Assembly: GCA_030532405.1 (NCBI GenBank) | Contig: JAUNLF010000003.1 | Coordinates: 124,001-188,000 of the forward strand | Direction of reading: 5' to 3' | Origin: Actinomycetaceae bacterium | Lineage (GTDB): Bacteria; Actinomycetota; Actinomycetes; Actinomycetales; Actinomycetaceae | DNA: 64,000 bases | Part shown: in pieces, positions 17,528-26,241 of the stretch | Position numbering within the stretch: position 1 is the stretch's first letter | Layout of the letters: every line of letters begins with the position of its first letter | The notes under the pieces: generated by a model | What the model was told of the DNA's origin: nothing | Seen by the model: the letters and a program-made list of their open reading frames with translations, nothing else | Database searches by the model: none | Translations under genes and position numbers: made by a program

Positions 17528-18205
17528 TTAGTATGCGGGTCGGTGTTCCACCGAAATGTATTGGCGCATTGTGCGCAGTTTGTGGTCACGAACCAGTACT
17601 TCAATATCTAACGAGGGCGCCCCTTCTTGGATGGCCTTCAAGATTTGAGCGTGCTCATTAACGGACCGCTCGGAGTACTTCGGATCAAACGCAAACGCCG
17701 ACCTACGAATGATGGTAATGCGATCCCACTCGCGCTCGAGCAGGTCGAACAGGCGGTAGTTCGGGCACCTGTGGGTAAGTAGCCGGTGGAACCGGTTATT
17801 AAGCGTGGTGAACTGGCGCGGGTCAAAAGAATCGCGCAGCATGTCTCGCATTTTTGCGTTTAGTTCTGCGGCTTCCGCCAGGTCGTCCTTTGTAGTATGC
17901 GGCATTGCGAGGGCGGTGGCATAACCTTCAAGCACGGCCATGGTTTCCATGGTTACCGCGTAATCCTTCGTGTCCACACCGGTGACAATCGCGCCGACGT
18001 TGCGCTGGAACTCGACCAGGCCTTCGGCTTCTAGGAGGCGTACCGCTTCGCGGACGGGAACGGGGGAGACGCCTAACTCGCGTGCGATTCGGTCTAGAAC
18101 TAGGCGGTATCCGGGGGAGTACTGGCCAGAGAGAATCCCCTCGTGTAGCGAACGGTAGACGCGTTCGGACTTGGAGATACCCTTTGCTTCAGCTTTTCCA
18201 GCCAT
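17528..18205 (-). CDS. GntR-family transcriptional regulator, FCD (FadR) subfamily
   Basis: A 225-residue regulator from the ATG at 18205, chosen because GTAGG precedes it; an ATG nine codons further up has no site and lies inside a palindrome. The winged helix has SKSERVYRSLHEGILSGQYSPGYRL then LDRIARELGVSPVPVREAVRLLEAEGLV. The C-terminal FCD domain carries likely metal-binding positions in NNRFHRLLTH and NEHAQILKAI. FCD regulators bind organic acids and usually repress catabolic genes. Its position between the transporters and the hpa cluster, and the repeated palindromes at their promoters, make it the best candidate regulator of the whole region. Confidence 0.9.
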   Translation of the reverse strand: MAGKAEAKGISKSERVYRSLHEGILSGQYSPGYRLVLDRIARELGVSPVPVREAVRLLEAEGLVEFQRNVGAIVTGVDTKDYAVTMETMAVLEGYATALAMPHTTKDDLAEAAELNAKMRDMLRDSFDPRQFTTLNNRFHRLLTHRCPNYRLFDLLEREWDRITIIRRSAFAFDPKYSERSVNEHAQILKAIQEGAPSLDIEVLVRDHKLRTMRQYISVEHRPAY

Positions 18206-18225
18206 CGTGCCTACTTTCCAATCGC

Positions 18226-18241
18226 ACCCCAACGTTGGGGT
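18226..18241. promoter_or_regulatory. Perfect 16-bp palindrome upstream of the GntR gene
   Basis: ACCCCAACGTTGGGGT is its own reverse complement and starts 21 bases before the chosen start codon. It differs from the TATAC motif and could be an autoregulatory operator or an mRNA hairpin. Confidence 0.55.
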
Positions 18242-18272
18242 CTGCGGTTATTCGGGTCATGTGCCGATTCAT

Positions 18273-18292
18273 AATATAGGAATTTCTATATT
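18273..18292. promoter_or_regulatory. Inverted repeat in the GntR gene promoter
   Basis: AATATAG and CTATATT form 7-bp arms around six bases, in an AT-rich stretch 68 bases before the regulator start. It probably marks the promoter and could be an operator. Confidence 0.45.
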
Positions 18293-18325
18293 CTTTGTGA
18301 AAACGCCTTGGGCGCTTTGATAAAA

Positions 18326-18363
18326 AGAAGGCGCGCCAGTTTAGTAATACCGGCGCGCCTTCT
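18326..18363 (-). terminator. Intrinsic terminator of the hpaG-hpaE-hpaD operon
   Basis: AGAAGGCGCGCC and GGCGCGCCTTCT are perfect 12-bp arms. On the minus strand the hairpin is followed by a T-rich tract (complement of TAAAAA), so it stops transcripts coming from hpaD before the GntR gene. Confidence 0.88.
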
Positions 18364-18387
18364 CTATTTCAGTTCAGATCGTGCGAT

Positions 18388-19470
18388 CTAGAGCTGCTCG
18401 CCGACCTTGAAGCCCTTCTCCTGGTCGCCCTTGCGGGTGTAGGAGAAGCCGTCAGCACCAATGGTGACGTCGATTTCCTTCGGCGACTCGCGCTCGATGA
18501 GCGGAACCACGTTGCCATCCATGTCCAGCACGCGAGATGCGTCGGTGTACCAGGACGGAACGACCTGGTGGCCCCACCAGTCGCGGCGCTGGTTGTCGTG
18601 AACATCCCAGGTTACTAGCGGGTTGTCCGGGTCACCGGTGTAGTAGTCCTGAGTGTAAATCTCAACGCGGTGGCCATCGGGGTCGCGCAGGTACAGGTAG
18701 AACGCGTTGGAAACGCCGTGGCGTCCCGGGCCGCGCTCAATGTGGTCCGACATGCGCATTGCGCCGAGCTTGTCACAAATGTAGAGAATGTTGTGCTTCT
18801 CGTACGTTGCGAAAGCTACGTGGTGCATGCGCGGGCCGTCGCCGCCGGTGAGGGCGGTGTCGTGCACGGTGTGCTTGCGGCAGAACCAGGCGGCGTAGGT
18901 GACGCCGTCCTCGTCCTTAATGTCCTCGGTGCGCTTGAAGTTCAAGCCCTTTTCGAGGTATTCCGCGCCGTGTACGACGTCGGGGAACACCTGGTTGAAG
19001 TGGTCTAGACGTACGAGGGCGCCTGCACCCTGCTTGTCGTAGTCCCACATCATGCGGTGCTGGTGCTCCGTGTCGTAGAAGAACTCGTACGGGAAGCCCA
19101 GCGGGTCCTGCACGCGAACCGAGTCGCCAATGCCCTTTACGAAGCCGTCCTTCTCGCGGCGGACGTCGCAGCCCATCGCCTTGTAGAAGGCCTCCGCCTT
19201 ATCCAGCTCTTCGGGTGATCGAACGCGGAAAGAGAACACGCGGACCGCGGCCTCGTCGCCCTTGCGAAGAATCAGGTTGTGGTGGATGAATTCTTCGAAG
19301 GAACGCAGGTAGATGACCTCGTCGTCCTCGTAGGTTACGACTAGCCCAAGGGCGTCTACATAGAACTCGCGCGACTTAGCAAGGTCGGTAACGATCAGTT
19401 CCATGTAAGCGCAACGCAAAATGTCCGGCGCGGGCAGGTCGGGCAAATCGATTGCCTGGATTTCGTTCAT
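18388..19470 (-). CDS. hpaD: 3,4-dihydroxyphenylacetate 2,3-dioxygenase (homoprotocatechuate extradiol dioxygenase)
   Basis: This 360-residue enzyme opens the ring of homoprotocatechuate next to the two hydroxyls. The start at 19470 has AAGGAGG; an upstream in-frame start has none. It belongs to the two-domain vicinal oxygen chelate class, like the well studied Brevibacterium iron and Arthrobacter manganese enzymes (about 365 residues). The metal ligands expected from that family are present as His157 (RLDHFNQ), His217 (RMHHVAF) and Glu270 (GHRVEIY). Second-shell residues known from the Brevibacterium enzyme also match: Asn159, Trp195, His203, Arg246, His251, Tyr260 and Arg296. Fe or Mn cannot be told from sequence. 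It is the last gene of its operon. Confidence 0.95.
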   Translation of the reverse strand: MNEIQAIDLPDLPAPDILRCAYMELIVTDLAKSREFYVDALGLVVTYEDDEVIYLRSFEEFIHHNLILRKGDEAAVRVFSFRVRSPEELDKAEAFYKAMGCDVRREKDGFVKGIGDSVRVQDPLGFPYEFFYDTEHQHRMMWDYDKQGAGALVRLDHFNQVFPDVVHGAEYLEKGLNFKRTEDIKDEDGVTYAAWFCRKHTVHDTALTGGDGPRMHHVAFATYEKHNILYICDKLGAMRMSDHIERGPGRHGVSNAFYLYLRDPDGHRVEIYTQDYYTGDPDNPLVTWDVHDNQRRDWWGHQVVPSWYTDASRVLDMDGNVVPLIERESPKEIDVTIGADGFSYTRKGDQEKGFKVGEQL

Positions 19471-19546
19471 TGTCAGCCTCCTTTGGCTGTTTTGTGGGTT
19501 CCGGTCGGGCCCGTCCATCTTTGGAGAGCCATGTTGATTGGGTCAG

Positions 19547-21079
19547 TTAGGCGCTCGGGCCGCCGAGGCCGAGGTCGTTGTCGGCGTATCCAGTTGCACC
19601 AAAGCGCGTGGTGTGCACGTCGCCCAGTGTTACGTGGATAGCCTGCTGGTCGGAGTAGAAGTCAAGCGAGCGGTAACCGCCCTCCTGGCCGAGGCCAGAT
19701 GCCTTCACGCCGCCAAACGGGGTGCGCAAATCGCGAACGTTGTGGGAGTTAATCCACACCATTCCCGACTCGATTGCTCCCGCAAAGTTGTGCGCACGCT
19801 GGACGTTGGAAGTCCAAACGTATGCAGCGAGGCCGTATTCGACGCCGTTGGCAAGTTCGAGGGCCTCTTCTTCGGTGTCGAACGGCGTGATCGCCACGAC
19901 GGGGCCGAAAATCTCTTCCTGGAAGATACGCGCGTCCTTCGGAACATCCGCGAACGCGGTGGCCTGAACGTAGTTGCCCTTGTCCATGCCTTCGGGACGC
20001 TCACCACCTGCAATCAGGCGGGCTTCCTGCTTGCCGATCTCGATGTAGCTCATGACCTTGTCGTAGTGCTCGGGGTGAACCAGAGCGCCAATCTCGGTCT
20101 TCGGATCGGACGGGTCACCAACGATGACCTTCTTGGTGCGCTCAGCGTATGCCTCGACGAACTTGTCGTAGATTGGACGCTCAACGAGGATGCGCGAGGA
20201 CGCCGTGCAACGCTCACCGTTTAGCGAGAACACGCCGAACAGGGTGGAGTCCAGGGCGGCCTCAAAGTCAGCGTCAGCGAAGATGACGGCGGGGGACTTG
20301 CCACCGAGCTCCATAGACATCGACTTCATGTTCGGCGCGCAGTTGCCGTAAATGATCTTGCCGGTGCCAACTTCACCCGTGAACGAGATCAGGTTGACGT
20401 CCGGGTGCTTCACCAGGGAGTCACCCGCGGTCTCACCGAAACCGTGAACCATGTTGAACGCGCCCTTGGGCAGGCCCGCGCGCTCAAAGATTCCCGGCCA
20501 GAGCGATGCGGAAGTCGGGGTGAACTCCGCCGGCTTCAAAATGACGGTACAACCCGACGCGAGGGCGGGAGCAAGCTTCCAAGACTCCTGCATGAACGGG
20601 GTGTTCCACGGCGTGATCAGACCGGCAACGCCCTTCGGCTTGCGGTTCACGTAGTTGATCTGGCGGCCCGGCATCTTGAATGCGTTGTCGTGCTGGGCGA
20701 CGATCAGGTCAGCGAAGAAGCGGAAGTTCTCCGCAGCGCGGTTCGCCTGACCCTTTGCCTGGCGGATCGGAAGACCGGAGTCGAACGACTCGATAGCTGC
20801 GAGCTCTTCGTTTACCTTCGAGACCTCATCGGCAATCCGGTACAGGATCTGTGCGCGCTGGCGGGGAAGCATGCGGGGCCATTCGCCCTCATCAAATGCT
20901 TTACGCGCAGCCTTGGCGGCGCGGTCGACGTCTTCCTTGTCGCCGGATGCGCACTTGATGTAAGCCTCGTTGGTGGTCGGCTCGATTACGTCAAAGGTTT
21001 CGCCGCTTACAGAATCAACGAACTCGCCGTCGATGTAATGCTGTACGCGGTCAGGTAGGTTCTGGGGGCGCTTAGACAT
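19547..21079 (-). CDS. hpaE: 5-carboxymethyl-2-hydroxymuconate semialdehyde dehydrogenase
   Basis: A 510-residue NAD-dependent aldehyde dehydrogenase that oxidises the HpaD product. The cofactor region has GLITPWNTPFMQESWKLAPALASG, the general base Glu lies in MELGGKSPAVIF and the nucleophile Cys in NGERCTASSR. The ending with GLGQEGGYRSLDFYSDQQAIHV is typical of HpaE rather than SSADH or BADH. The ATG has AGGAGA nine bases upstream. It sits between the dioxygenase and the fused FAH-RraA gene, 37 bases after the latter, so the three form an operon. Confidence 0.93.
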   Translation of the reverse strand: MSKRPQNLPDRVQHYIDGEFVDSVSGETFDVIEPTTNEAYIKCASGDKEDVDRAAKAARKAFDEGEWPRMLPRQRAQILYRIADEVSKVNEELAAIESFDSGLPIRQAKGQANRAAENFRFFADLIVAQHDNAFKMPGRQINYVNRKPKGVAGLITPWNTPFMQESWKLAPALASGCTVILKPAEFTPTSASLWPGIFERAGLPKGAFNMVHGFGETAGDSLVKHPDVNLISFTGEVGTGKIIYGNCAPNMKSMSMELGGKSPAVIFADADFEAALDSTLFGVFSLNGERCTASSRILVERPIYDKFVEAYAERTKKVIVGDPSDPKTEIGALVHPEHYDKVMSYIEIGKQEARLIAGGERPEGMDKGNYVQATAFADVPKDARIFQEEIFGPVVAITPFDTEEEALELANGVEYGLAAYVWTSNVQRAHNFAGAIESGMVWINSHNVRDLRTPFGGVKASGLGQEGGYRSLDFYSDQQAIHVTLGDVHTTRFGATGYADNDLGLGGPSA

Positions 21080-21116
21080 TTTTCTCCTAACAGGTGTGGT
21101 GGCGCGGGGTGAGGTT

Positions 21117-22610
21117 TTAGTTACTTTGACGCTTAGTGGAGGGCAGCGGGTTGTCCTTTAGCCACTCCTCGTAGCGTTCCTTCCATTGCGGGCTGCGAAT
21201 GGGGTAGAGACCATCGACGCTGGCACCGTTTGCCACCATGTCGGCGATGAACTCTTCGCGGTGTTCTTGATCCTCTGCGGCTGCGACGACCTCTTCAACG
21301 AGGTGACGCGGGATCACGATTGCGCCGTCATCGTCAGCAACGATCACGTCGCCAACCATTACGGTCGCACCGCCGCAAGAAATCGTTACATCGTGCTCGT
21401 ACGGCACGTGACGGCGGCCCAGCACAGCGGGGTGCTGGCCTCCGCAGAAGACGGGGATTCCAACTTCCGCAACGGCAGCTGCGTCGCGGACGGCACCGTC
21501 GGTAATAATGCCGGACGCTCCGCGAACCTTGGCGCGCAGGGCGAGGATGTCACCGAGCGTGCCTGCGGTCGGGTCGCGGCGAGCTTCCATGACCAGGACT
21601 TCGCCCTCGCCAACCTTGTTGATGGCCTGCTTCTGGTGGTTGTATCCACCGCCCATCTTGTCGAACAGGTCCTTGCGGTAGGGGATGTAGCGCAGCGTGC
21701 GTGCGGTTCCGACAATCTTCATGCCGGGGCGAAGCGGGGCGACACCGTCAAAGGAGACCTCGTTGTATCCGCGGTTACGTAGCTGCACAGACAAGGTAGC
21801 GACGTGTACGTTCTCGATGCGCTTACGAAGCTCGGGATCCAGCGGGGCGGTCTGCCTTGCCTTCTCCTCTTCTTCACCAATGGGGTACCCCCACGCGTCG
21901 GAGCGCTGCTTGTCGTCAACCTTCGGCGGGTTTCCAATGTCAGCAAGTGCGGGGCCCGATACAACCTCCGTGCGAAGTTTGCCGGTGGTTACGTCCTCAT
22001 TGTCGAGGTCGAAGACCTCAACCTCGATAACCTGACCGGGTTCTGCAACGGACGCTCCCGCGGGTACGCCGGTAAGGATAATGTCGCCCTCTTCCAAAGT
22101 CAGCATGCGCGACAGGTCGGCGACCATAGTAGAGATGGAGAACAGCATGCCGGCGGTGGAGTCATCAGAGACGAGCTCGCCGTCAAGCCACGTGCGAACA
22201 CCGATGCGGTCTTCGGAAAGCTCACGGGCGTCAAGTAGCTTCGGGCCGACCGGAGTGTAACCGTCACCGGACTTGGAACGAACGTTCGAGCCCTTGTCGG
22301 CGTAACGCAGATCGTGCAAGCCCAGGTCGTTAGATGCGGTAATCCAGCCGACGTGGCTCCAGGCATCTTCCACGCTTACATTGCGTGCCGTTTTGCCGAT
22401 TACAGCGGCAACCTCGCCCTCAAAACCCAAAAGTTCGGTGCCTTCGGGACGGACGACAACATCCGAACCGGTCAGCGAAGACGGTGCCTTGAAGAAGTAG
22501 GAGGGGTGCGCGGGAGTGCGGCCCCTTTGCTCGGCACGAGACTTGTAAGACAGATGAACGGCAAAAATTTTGCCTGGGCGCTTCTTGAGAGTTTCAGTAA
22601 TGATGTCCAT
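21117..22610 (-). CDS. FAH-family hydrolase/decarboxylase fused to an RraA-like aldolase/decarboxylase domain
   Basis: A 497-residue two-domain protein. Residues 1-220 are an FAH domain like HpaG, with the metal-binding Glu64 and Glu66 (FEGEVAAVI) and Asp95 (TASNDLGLHD), then GDGYTPVGP. Residues about 260-470 are an RraA/HMG-aldolase domain with an exact D-x20-R-D motif (Asp354, Arg375, Asp376), the metal and pyruvyl site of class II RraA-type aldolases and oxaloacetate decarboxylases. An acidic linker (228-258) joins them. In E. coli HpaG two FAH repeats do decarboxylation and isomerisation; here only one FAH repeat exists, so the RraA half probably supplies a second activity. No separate HpaF isomerase is in the window. 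First gene of the hpa operon; RBS GAAGG. Confidence 0.88.
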   Translation of the reverse strand: MDIITETLKKRPGKIFAVHLSYKSRAEQRGRTPAHPSYFFKAPSSLTGSDVVVRPEGTELLGFEGEVAAVIGKTARNVSVEDAWSHVGWITASNDLGLHDLRYADKGSNVRSKSGDGYTPVGPKLLDARELSEDRIGVRTWLDGELVSDDSTAGMLFSISTMVADLSRMLTLEEGDIILTGVPAGASVAEPGQVIEVEVFDLDNEDVTTGKLRTEVVSGPALADIGNPPKVDDKQRSDAWGYPIGEEEEKARQTAPLDPELRKRIENVHVATLSVQLRNRGYNEVSFDGVAPLRPGMKIVGTARTLRYIPYRKDLFDKMGGGYNHQKQAINKVGEGEVLVMEARRDPTAGTLGDILALRAKVRGASGIITDGAVRDAAAVAEVGIPVFCGGQHPAVLGRRHVPYEHDVTISCGGATVMVGDVIVADDDGAIVIPRHLVEEVVAAAEDQEHREEFIADMVANGASVDGLYPIRSPQWKERYEEWLKDNPLPSTKRQSN

Positions 22611-22678
22611 GCAACTGTACCTTCCCGCCTGCTGGCTCGCGGGGGCTACCTTGCCCCTCTTCAGTCATGATTCATCAT

Positions 22679-22690
22679 ATCGTATATGAT
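22679..22690. promoter_or_regulatory. TATAC operator in the divergent hpaG/SSADH promoter
   Basis: ATCGTATATGAT matches ATCGTATACGAT at 11 of 12 positions and is embedded in a longer imperfect palindrome (22675-22694). It lies 69 bases before the fused hpaG-type gene on the minus strand. Confidence 0.6.
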
Positions 22691-22782
22691 ATGAGCACAA
22701 CATTAGGTGAAAATGTGACCTACGTCAATAGTAGTCCGTAACTGCTCATATTTTGTGGCTAAAAGTCAGATGAAACGAACGG

Positions 22783-22794
22783 ACCATATATGAT
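22783..22794. promoter_or_regulatory. Second TATA-centred site, adjacent to the SSADH start
   Basis: ACCATATATGAT matches the motif at 9 of 12 positions and contains the palindrome CATATATG. It is about 30 bases before the plus-strand dehydrogenase start. No gene is seen in 22611-22823. Confidence 0.4.
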
Positions 22795-22823
22795 GGACAT
22801 GACGTCAAGCAAAGGAGCTACAC

Positions 22824-24290
22824 GTGCCAAACATCGACAAAGATGAGTTACTGAAGAGCATTCCTAATCAACTATTCATCAACGGTGAATGGCGAGATTC
22901 TGCCGATGGGTCGACCCTCGACGTAATCAACCCGGCCACTGAAGAAAAGCTTGCCACCATCGCTTCGGCAAAACCCGAAGACGGAATGGACGCCCTCGCG
23001 GCGGCAAGTGAAGCGCAAAAAGAGTGGGCCCGAACCTCCTCGCGCTACCGTGCAGAACTACTTCGAGACGCGTTCGAACTCGTAATGGAACGCAAGGACG
23101 ACTTCGCGGCAATCATGACCCTAGAAATGGGTAAGCCGCTGGACCAGGCTTACGGCGAAGTCACCTACGGCGGCGAGTTCCTGCGCTGGTTCTCCGAAGG
23201 CGCCCCGCGCGTCATGGGTAACTACTACCCGACGCCGGAAGGGTCGATTCAGGTAATCACCCACAAGCGCCCGGTTGGCCCGTCCCTGCTTATTACCCCC
23301 TGGAACTTCCCGTTCGCAATGGCGACCAGGAAGGTGGCGCCCGCGCTCGCGGCCGGCTGTACCACTATTTTGAAGCCCGCCGAGATCACTCCGCTCACTT
23401 CGCTACTGTTCGTCAAGATTCTTGAGGACGTTGGCGTGCCCAAGGGTGTTGTCAACATTATTCCGACGTCGTCCACGCCGGAAATGACCGGCCCGATGAT
23501 TGCGGATGCGCGCCTGCGCAAGCTGTCCTTCACTGGATCCACGCAAGTTGGTCGCGCACTGCTGAAGGAAGCGTCGCAAAACGTACTGCGCACGTCCATG
23601 GAGCTGGGTGGTCTCGCACCGTTCATCGTGTTTGAGGACGCCGACGTTGACCTCGCGGTCGAGGCTGCGCTCGCAACGAAGATGCGCAACATGGGTGAGG
23701 CTTGCAACGCGTCCTCGCGCTTCTACGTCCACTCCGACGTGGCTGACGAGTTCACGCAAAAGTTCAGCAAGGGCATGTCCGAGCTGGTCGTTGGCGATGG
23801 AATGGAAGAGGGCGTGGATGTCGGCCCGATCGTGTCGGCAAAGCAACTGGCATCTGTTGAGGATCTGGTTACCCGCTCGCTCCAGTCGGGTGCCCGCATC
23901 GAGGTTGGCGGTCAGCGTCTGGATCGCCCGGGCTTCTTCTTCCCGCCCACAGTGCTGTCCGTGGACAGCGCGGATAACCCGCTACTGGAAGAAGAGGTGT
24001 TTGGACCGGTTGCTCCCGTGTACTCCTTCGATACCGAAGAGGAAGTGCTAGAGCTTGCAAACAAGTCCCAGTACGGCCTCGCGGGCTATGTCTACACCAA
24101 CGACATGCAGCGCGTCATCCGCCTGGGGGAGGAGCTCCAGGTGGGCATGATTGGTGTGAACTCCGGCACCATCTCGAACGCCGCGGCACCGTTTGGAGGC
24201 GTCAAGGCTTCGGGTCTGGGACGCGAAGGTGGTACGGAAGGAATTGAAGAGTTCCTAGAGACGATTTATATCGGTACTCCGCGCGGCTAA
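22824..24290 (+). CDS. Succinate semialdehyde dehydrogenase
   Basis: A 488-residue aldehyde dehydrogenase of the GabD type, oxidising succinate semialdehyde to succinate. The cofactor segment is LLITPWNFPFAMATRKVAPALAAG, the base Glu is in MELGGLAPFIVF, and the nucleophile Cys in NMGEACNASSRF, all in GabD form. The start is GTG with AAGGAG. In the homoprotocatechuate pathway HpaI releases succinate semialdehyde, so this enzyme would finish the route to the TCA cycle. It is transcribed away from the hpa operon across a shared operator region, which supports the assignment over GABA catabolism; no GabT is nearby. Confidence 0.9.
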   Translation: MPNIDKDELLKSIPNQLFINGEWRDSADGSTLDVINPATEEKLATIASAKPEDGMDALAAASEAQKEWARTSSRYRAELLRDAFELVMERKDDFAAIMTLEMGKPLDQAYGEVTYGGEFLRWFSEGAPRVMGNYYPTPEGSIQVITHKRPVGPSLLITPWNFPFAMATRKVAPALAAGCTTILKPAEITPLTSLLFVKILEDVGVPKGVVNIIPTSSTPEMTGPMIADARLRKLSFTGSTQVGRALLKEASQNVLRTSMELGGLAPFIVFEDADVDLAVEAALATKMRNMGEACNASSRFYVHSDVADEFTQKFSKGMSELVVGDGMEEGVDVGPIVSAKQLASVEDLVTRSLQSGARIEVGGQRLDRPGFFFPPTVLSVDSADNPLLEEEVFGPVAPVYSFDTEEEVLELANKSQYGLAGYVYTNDMQRVIRLGEELQVGMIGVNSGTISNAAAPFGGVKASGLGREGGTEGIEEFLETIYIGTPRG

Positions 24291-24305
24291 ACCAAGTACC
24301 CTAAC

Positions 24306-24373
24306 GAACTGCGCCCACGACTGGCTATCCCCACTGTGATGGGAATAAGTCCAGATTCACGTGGGCGCAGTTC
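24306..24373 (+). terminator. Long-loop terminator after SSADH gene
   Basis: GAACTGCGCCCACG and CGTGGGCGCAGTTC are perfect 14-bp arms 40 bases apart, with a smaller inner hairpin (ATCCCC with GGGAAT) in the loop. A short T-rich run follows. Confidence 0.75.
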
Positions 24374-24593
24374 ATTTGTAATTAATGGGGGTAAAGATTA
24401 AACAATAAATCGCAATTTTGATTGCTATTTTTATTTGATTTTCGGATTGTCTGCAATATCTGTCAGCGAGGCAAAAACGCGGGTTAACGGCGGGTTAACG
24501 CGGTTGTGAAGAGTTTCAAAAAAGCTGTGAAAGCTATTTTTCCTTATTAGACTACATTTCGGGAGAACTTTATTTCTCGAGCGAAGGAAGATT
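24374..24593 (+). promoter_or_regulatory. AT-rich promoter region of betB with a tandem 11-bp repeat
   Basis: This stretch, with no gene, is the most AT-rich of the region. It carries GCGGGTTAACG twice in immediate tandem (24479-24489, 24490-24500), each with the palindrome GTTAAC. One 11-bp period places both on the same DNA face, as expected for an operator or activator site of the bet operon. No TATAC motif is present. Confidence 0.55.
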
Positions 24594-26084
24594 TTGGAGA
24601 CTCTGGAATTATTTATCGATGGCAAATTTGTACCTGCGAAATCTGGCGACGAACGCGAGATTGAGTACCCCGCTAACGGGCAGATCCACATCCGCGCAGC
24701 GGAGGCAGGTAAGGAAGACGCGAAAGCGGCCATCGCTTCCGCCCGCAAAGAGTTTGACACCGGAAACTGGACAAAAACTACCTACGCGCAGCGCGGCGAG
24801 ATCCTGCGTAAAGTTGCGAATCGCTTGATCGCCGAACGCGACGAGATCGGCCGCATGGAGTCTATGGACACCGGTAAAACCTACGCTGAAGGCAAGGCTG
24901 ACGTGGATGACGTGGCCTCGGTGTTTAACTACTACGCGGACATGGCGTACGCGGATGGGGGCCGCGTCGTGGAGCCCTCCATGGACGGCATTTCCTCGAA
25001 GATTGTGCATGAGCCGGTTGGCGTTTGCGCCCTCATTATGCCGTGGAATTACCCGCTATTGCAGGCATCCTGGAAGGTCGCGCCCGCACTGCTGGCAGGT
25101 AACACGATCATTATGAAGCCCTCTGAGCTCACCCCGTCCACGACCCATTACTTGACCAAGATTTTGATTGAAGAGGGCGTGGAGCCCGGCGCGGTGCAGC
25201 TACTTCTAGGCTCCGGCGCGGAGGTCGGCCCGGTCCTCACGGAGTCGCCGGACGTCGACATGGTTTCGTTTACCGGTGGCCTGGTGACGGGCCGTTCGAT
25301 CATGGCGTCCGCCGCGGGCACCGTGAAGCGCGTCGCCCTCGAACTTGGTGGCAAGAACCCGAACGTCATTTTTGCCGACGCCGATATGGAGGCCGCAATC
25401 GACAATGCCCTAACCGGCATCTTCTTGGATTCGGGCCAGGTCTGCTCCGCCGGATCGCGTCTGATCGTTGAAGAATCCATCAAGGACGAGGTCGTAAACG
25501 AGCTGGTAAAGCGCGCGGCAAACATCAAGATGGGCGCCTCCTTTGACGAAGGCGTCGAGACCGGTCCGCTCATTTCCAAGGAGCACCGCGAAAAGGTCAT
25601 GGCGTACGTTGACCGCGCCATCGAACAGGGCGCCAAGGTGCTTGTTGGTGGTGAAATTCCCGAGGGCGAACTTGCCGAGGGTTACTTCTACCCGCCGACC
25701 ATCCTGGGTGAGTGCACCCGCGACATGGACTGCGTGCACGATGAGTCCTTCGGCCCCGTCCTCACTGTCGAAACTTTCAGTGGCGACACGGATGAGGAAA
25801 AGGAAGCAAACGCACTCGAAATCGCAAACGACACCTACTACGGTCTTGCCGGCGCTGTTTGGACTTCGAACGCGGGACGCGCAGAACGCATGGCCCGCGC
25901 GATGCGCCACGGCACGATCTGGATCAACGACTACCACCCGTACGTCGCACCCGCGGAGTGGGGCGGCATGAAGCAGTCGGGTAACGGCCGCGAACTAGGC
26001 CCCACCGGCCTTGCCGAATACCAAGAAATCAAACATATCTGGCACAACACCAAGCCCGCTCCGGCCGGCTGGTTCAAGAACTAA
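24594..26084 (+). CDS. betB: Betaine-aldehyde dehydrogenase
   Basis: A 496-residue aldehyde dehydrogenase oxidising betaine aldehyde to glycine betaine, an osmoprotectant. The base Glu is in ALELGGKNPNVIF and the nucleophile Cys in DSGQVCSAGSRL, the GQVCSAGSR form usual in BADH. The C-terminal INDYHPYVAPAEWGGMKQSGNGRELG is characteristic of actinobacterial BetB. The start is a TTG with AAGGAAG five bases upstream; the next in-frame start would remove conserved N-terminal strand residues. It is followed by betA and betT. Confidence 0.92.
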   Translation: METLELFIDGKFVPAKSGDEREIEYPANGQIHIRAAEAGKEDAKAAIASARKEFDTGNWTKTTYAQRGEILRKVANRLIAERDEIGRMESMDTGKTYAEGKADVDDVASVFNYYADMAYADGGRVVEPSMDGISSKIVHEPVGVCALIMPWNYPLLQASWKVAPALLAGNTIIMKPSELTPSTTHYLTKILIEEGVEPGAVQLLLGSGAEVGPVLTESPDVDMVSFTGGLVTGRSIMASAAGTVKRVALELGGKNPNVIFADADMEAAIDNALTGIFLDSGQVCSAGSRLIVEESIKDEVVNELVKRAANIKMGASFDEGVETGPLISKEHREKVMAYVDRAIEQGAKVLVGGEIPEGELAEGYFYPPTILGECTRDMDCVHDESFGPVLTVETFSGDTDEEKEANALEIANDTYYGLAGAVWTSNAGRAERMARAMRHGTIWINDYHPYVAPAEWGGMKQSGNGRELGPTGLAEYQEIKHIWHNTKPAPAGWFKN

Positions 26085-26089
26085 AGGCT

Positions 26090-26114
26090 AGCGCTCGGAA
26101 TGGATCCGAGCGCT
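26090..26114 (+). repeat. Stem-loop between betB and betA
   Basis: AGCGCTCGGA and TCCGAGCGCT pair perfectly around ATGGA. No T run follows, so it may protect the upstream message or reduce read-through within the operon. The remaining bases to 26241 are GC-rich with an RBS-like AGAAAGGC before betA. Confidence 0.6.
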
Positions 26115-26241
26115 TAACCTTGTAGCGCTCATCGCGCCCGCGGATGCAGTTTGCGGGCTGTGCGCGGCGGGGCAGCCCCACACGCGGGGGCGCGGCCTTT
26201 GCCGAAACTTTGAAAATTGAAGGTTAGACAGAAAGGCACTC

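Noticed and set aside
22824-24290. GABA catabolic dehydrogenase
   Set aside because: No GABA transaminase or permease nearby; it shares operators with hpa genes.
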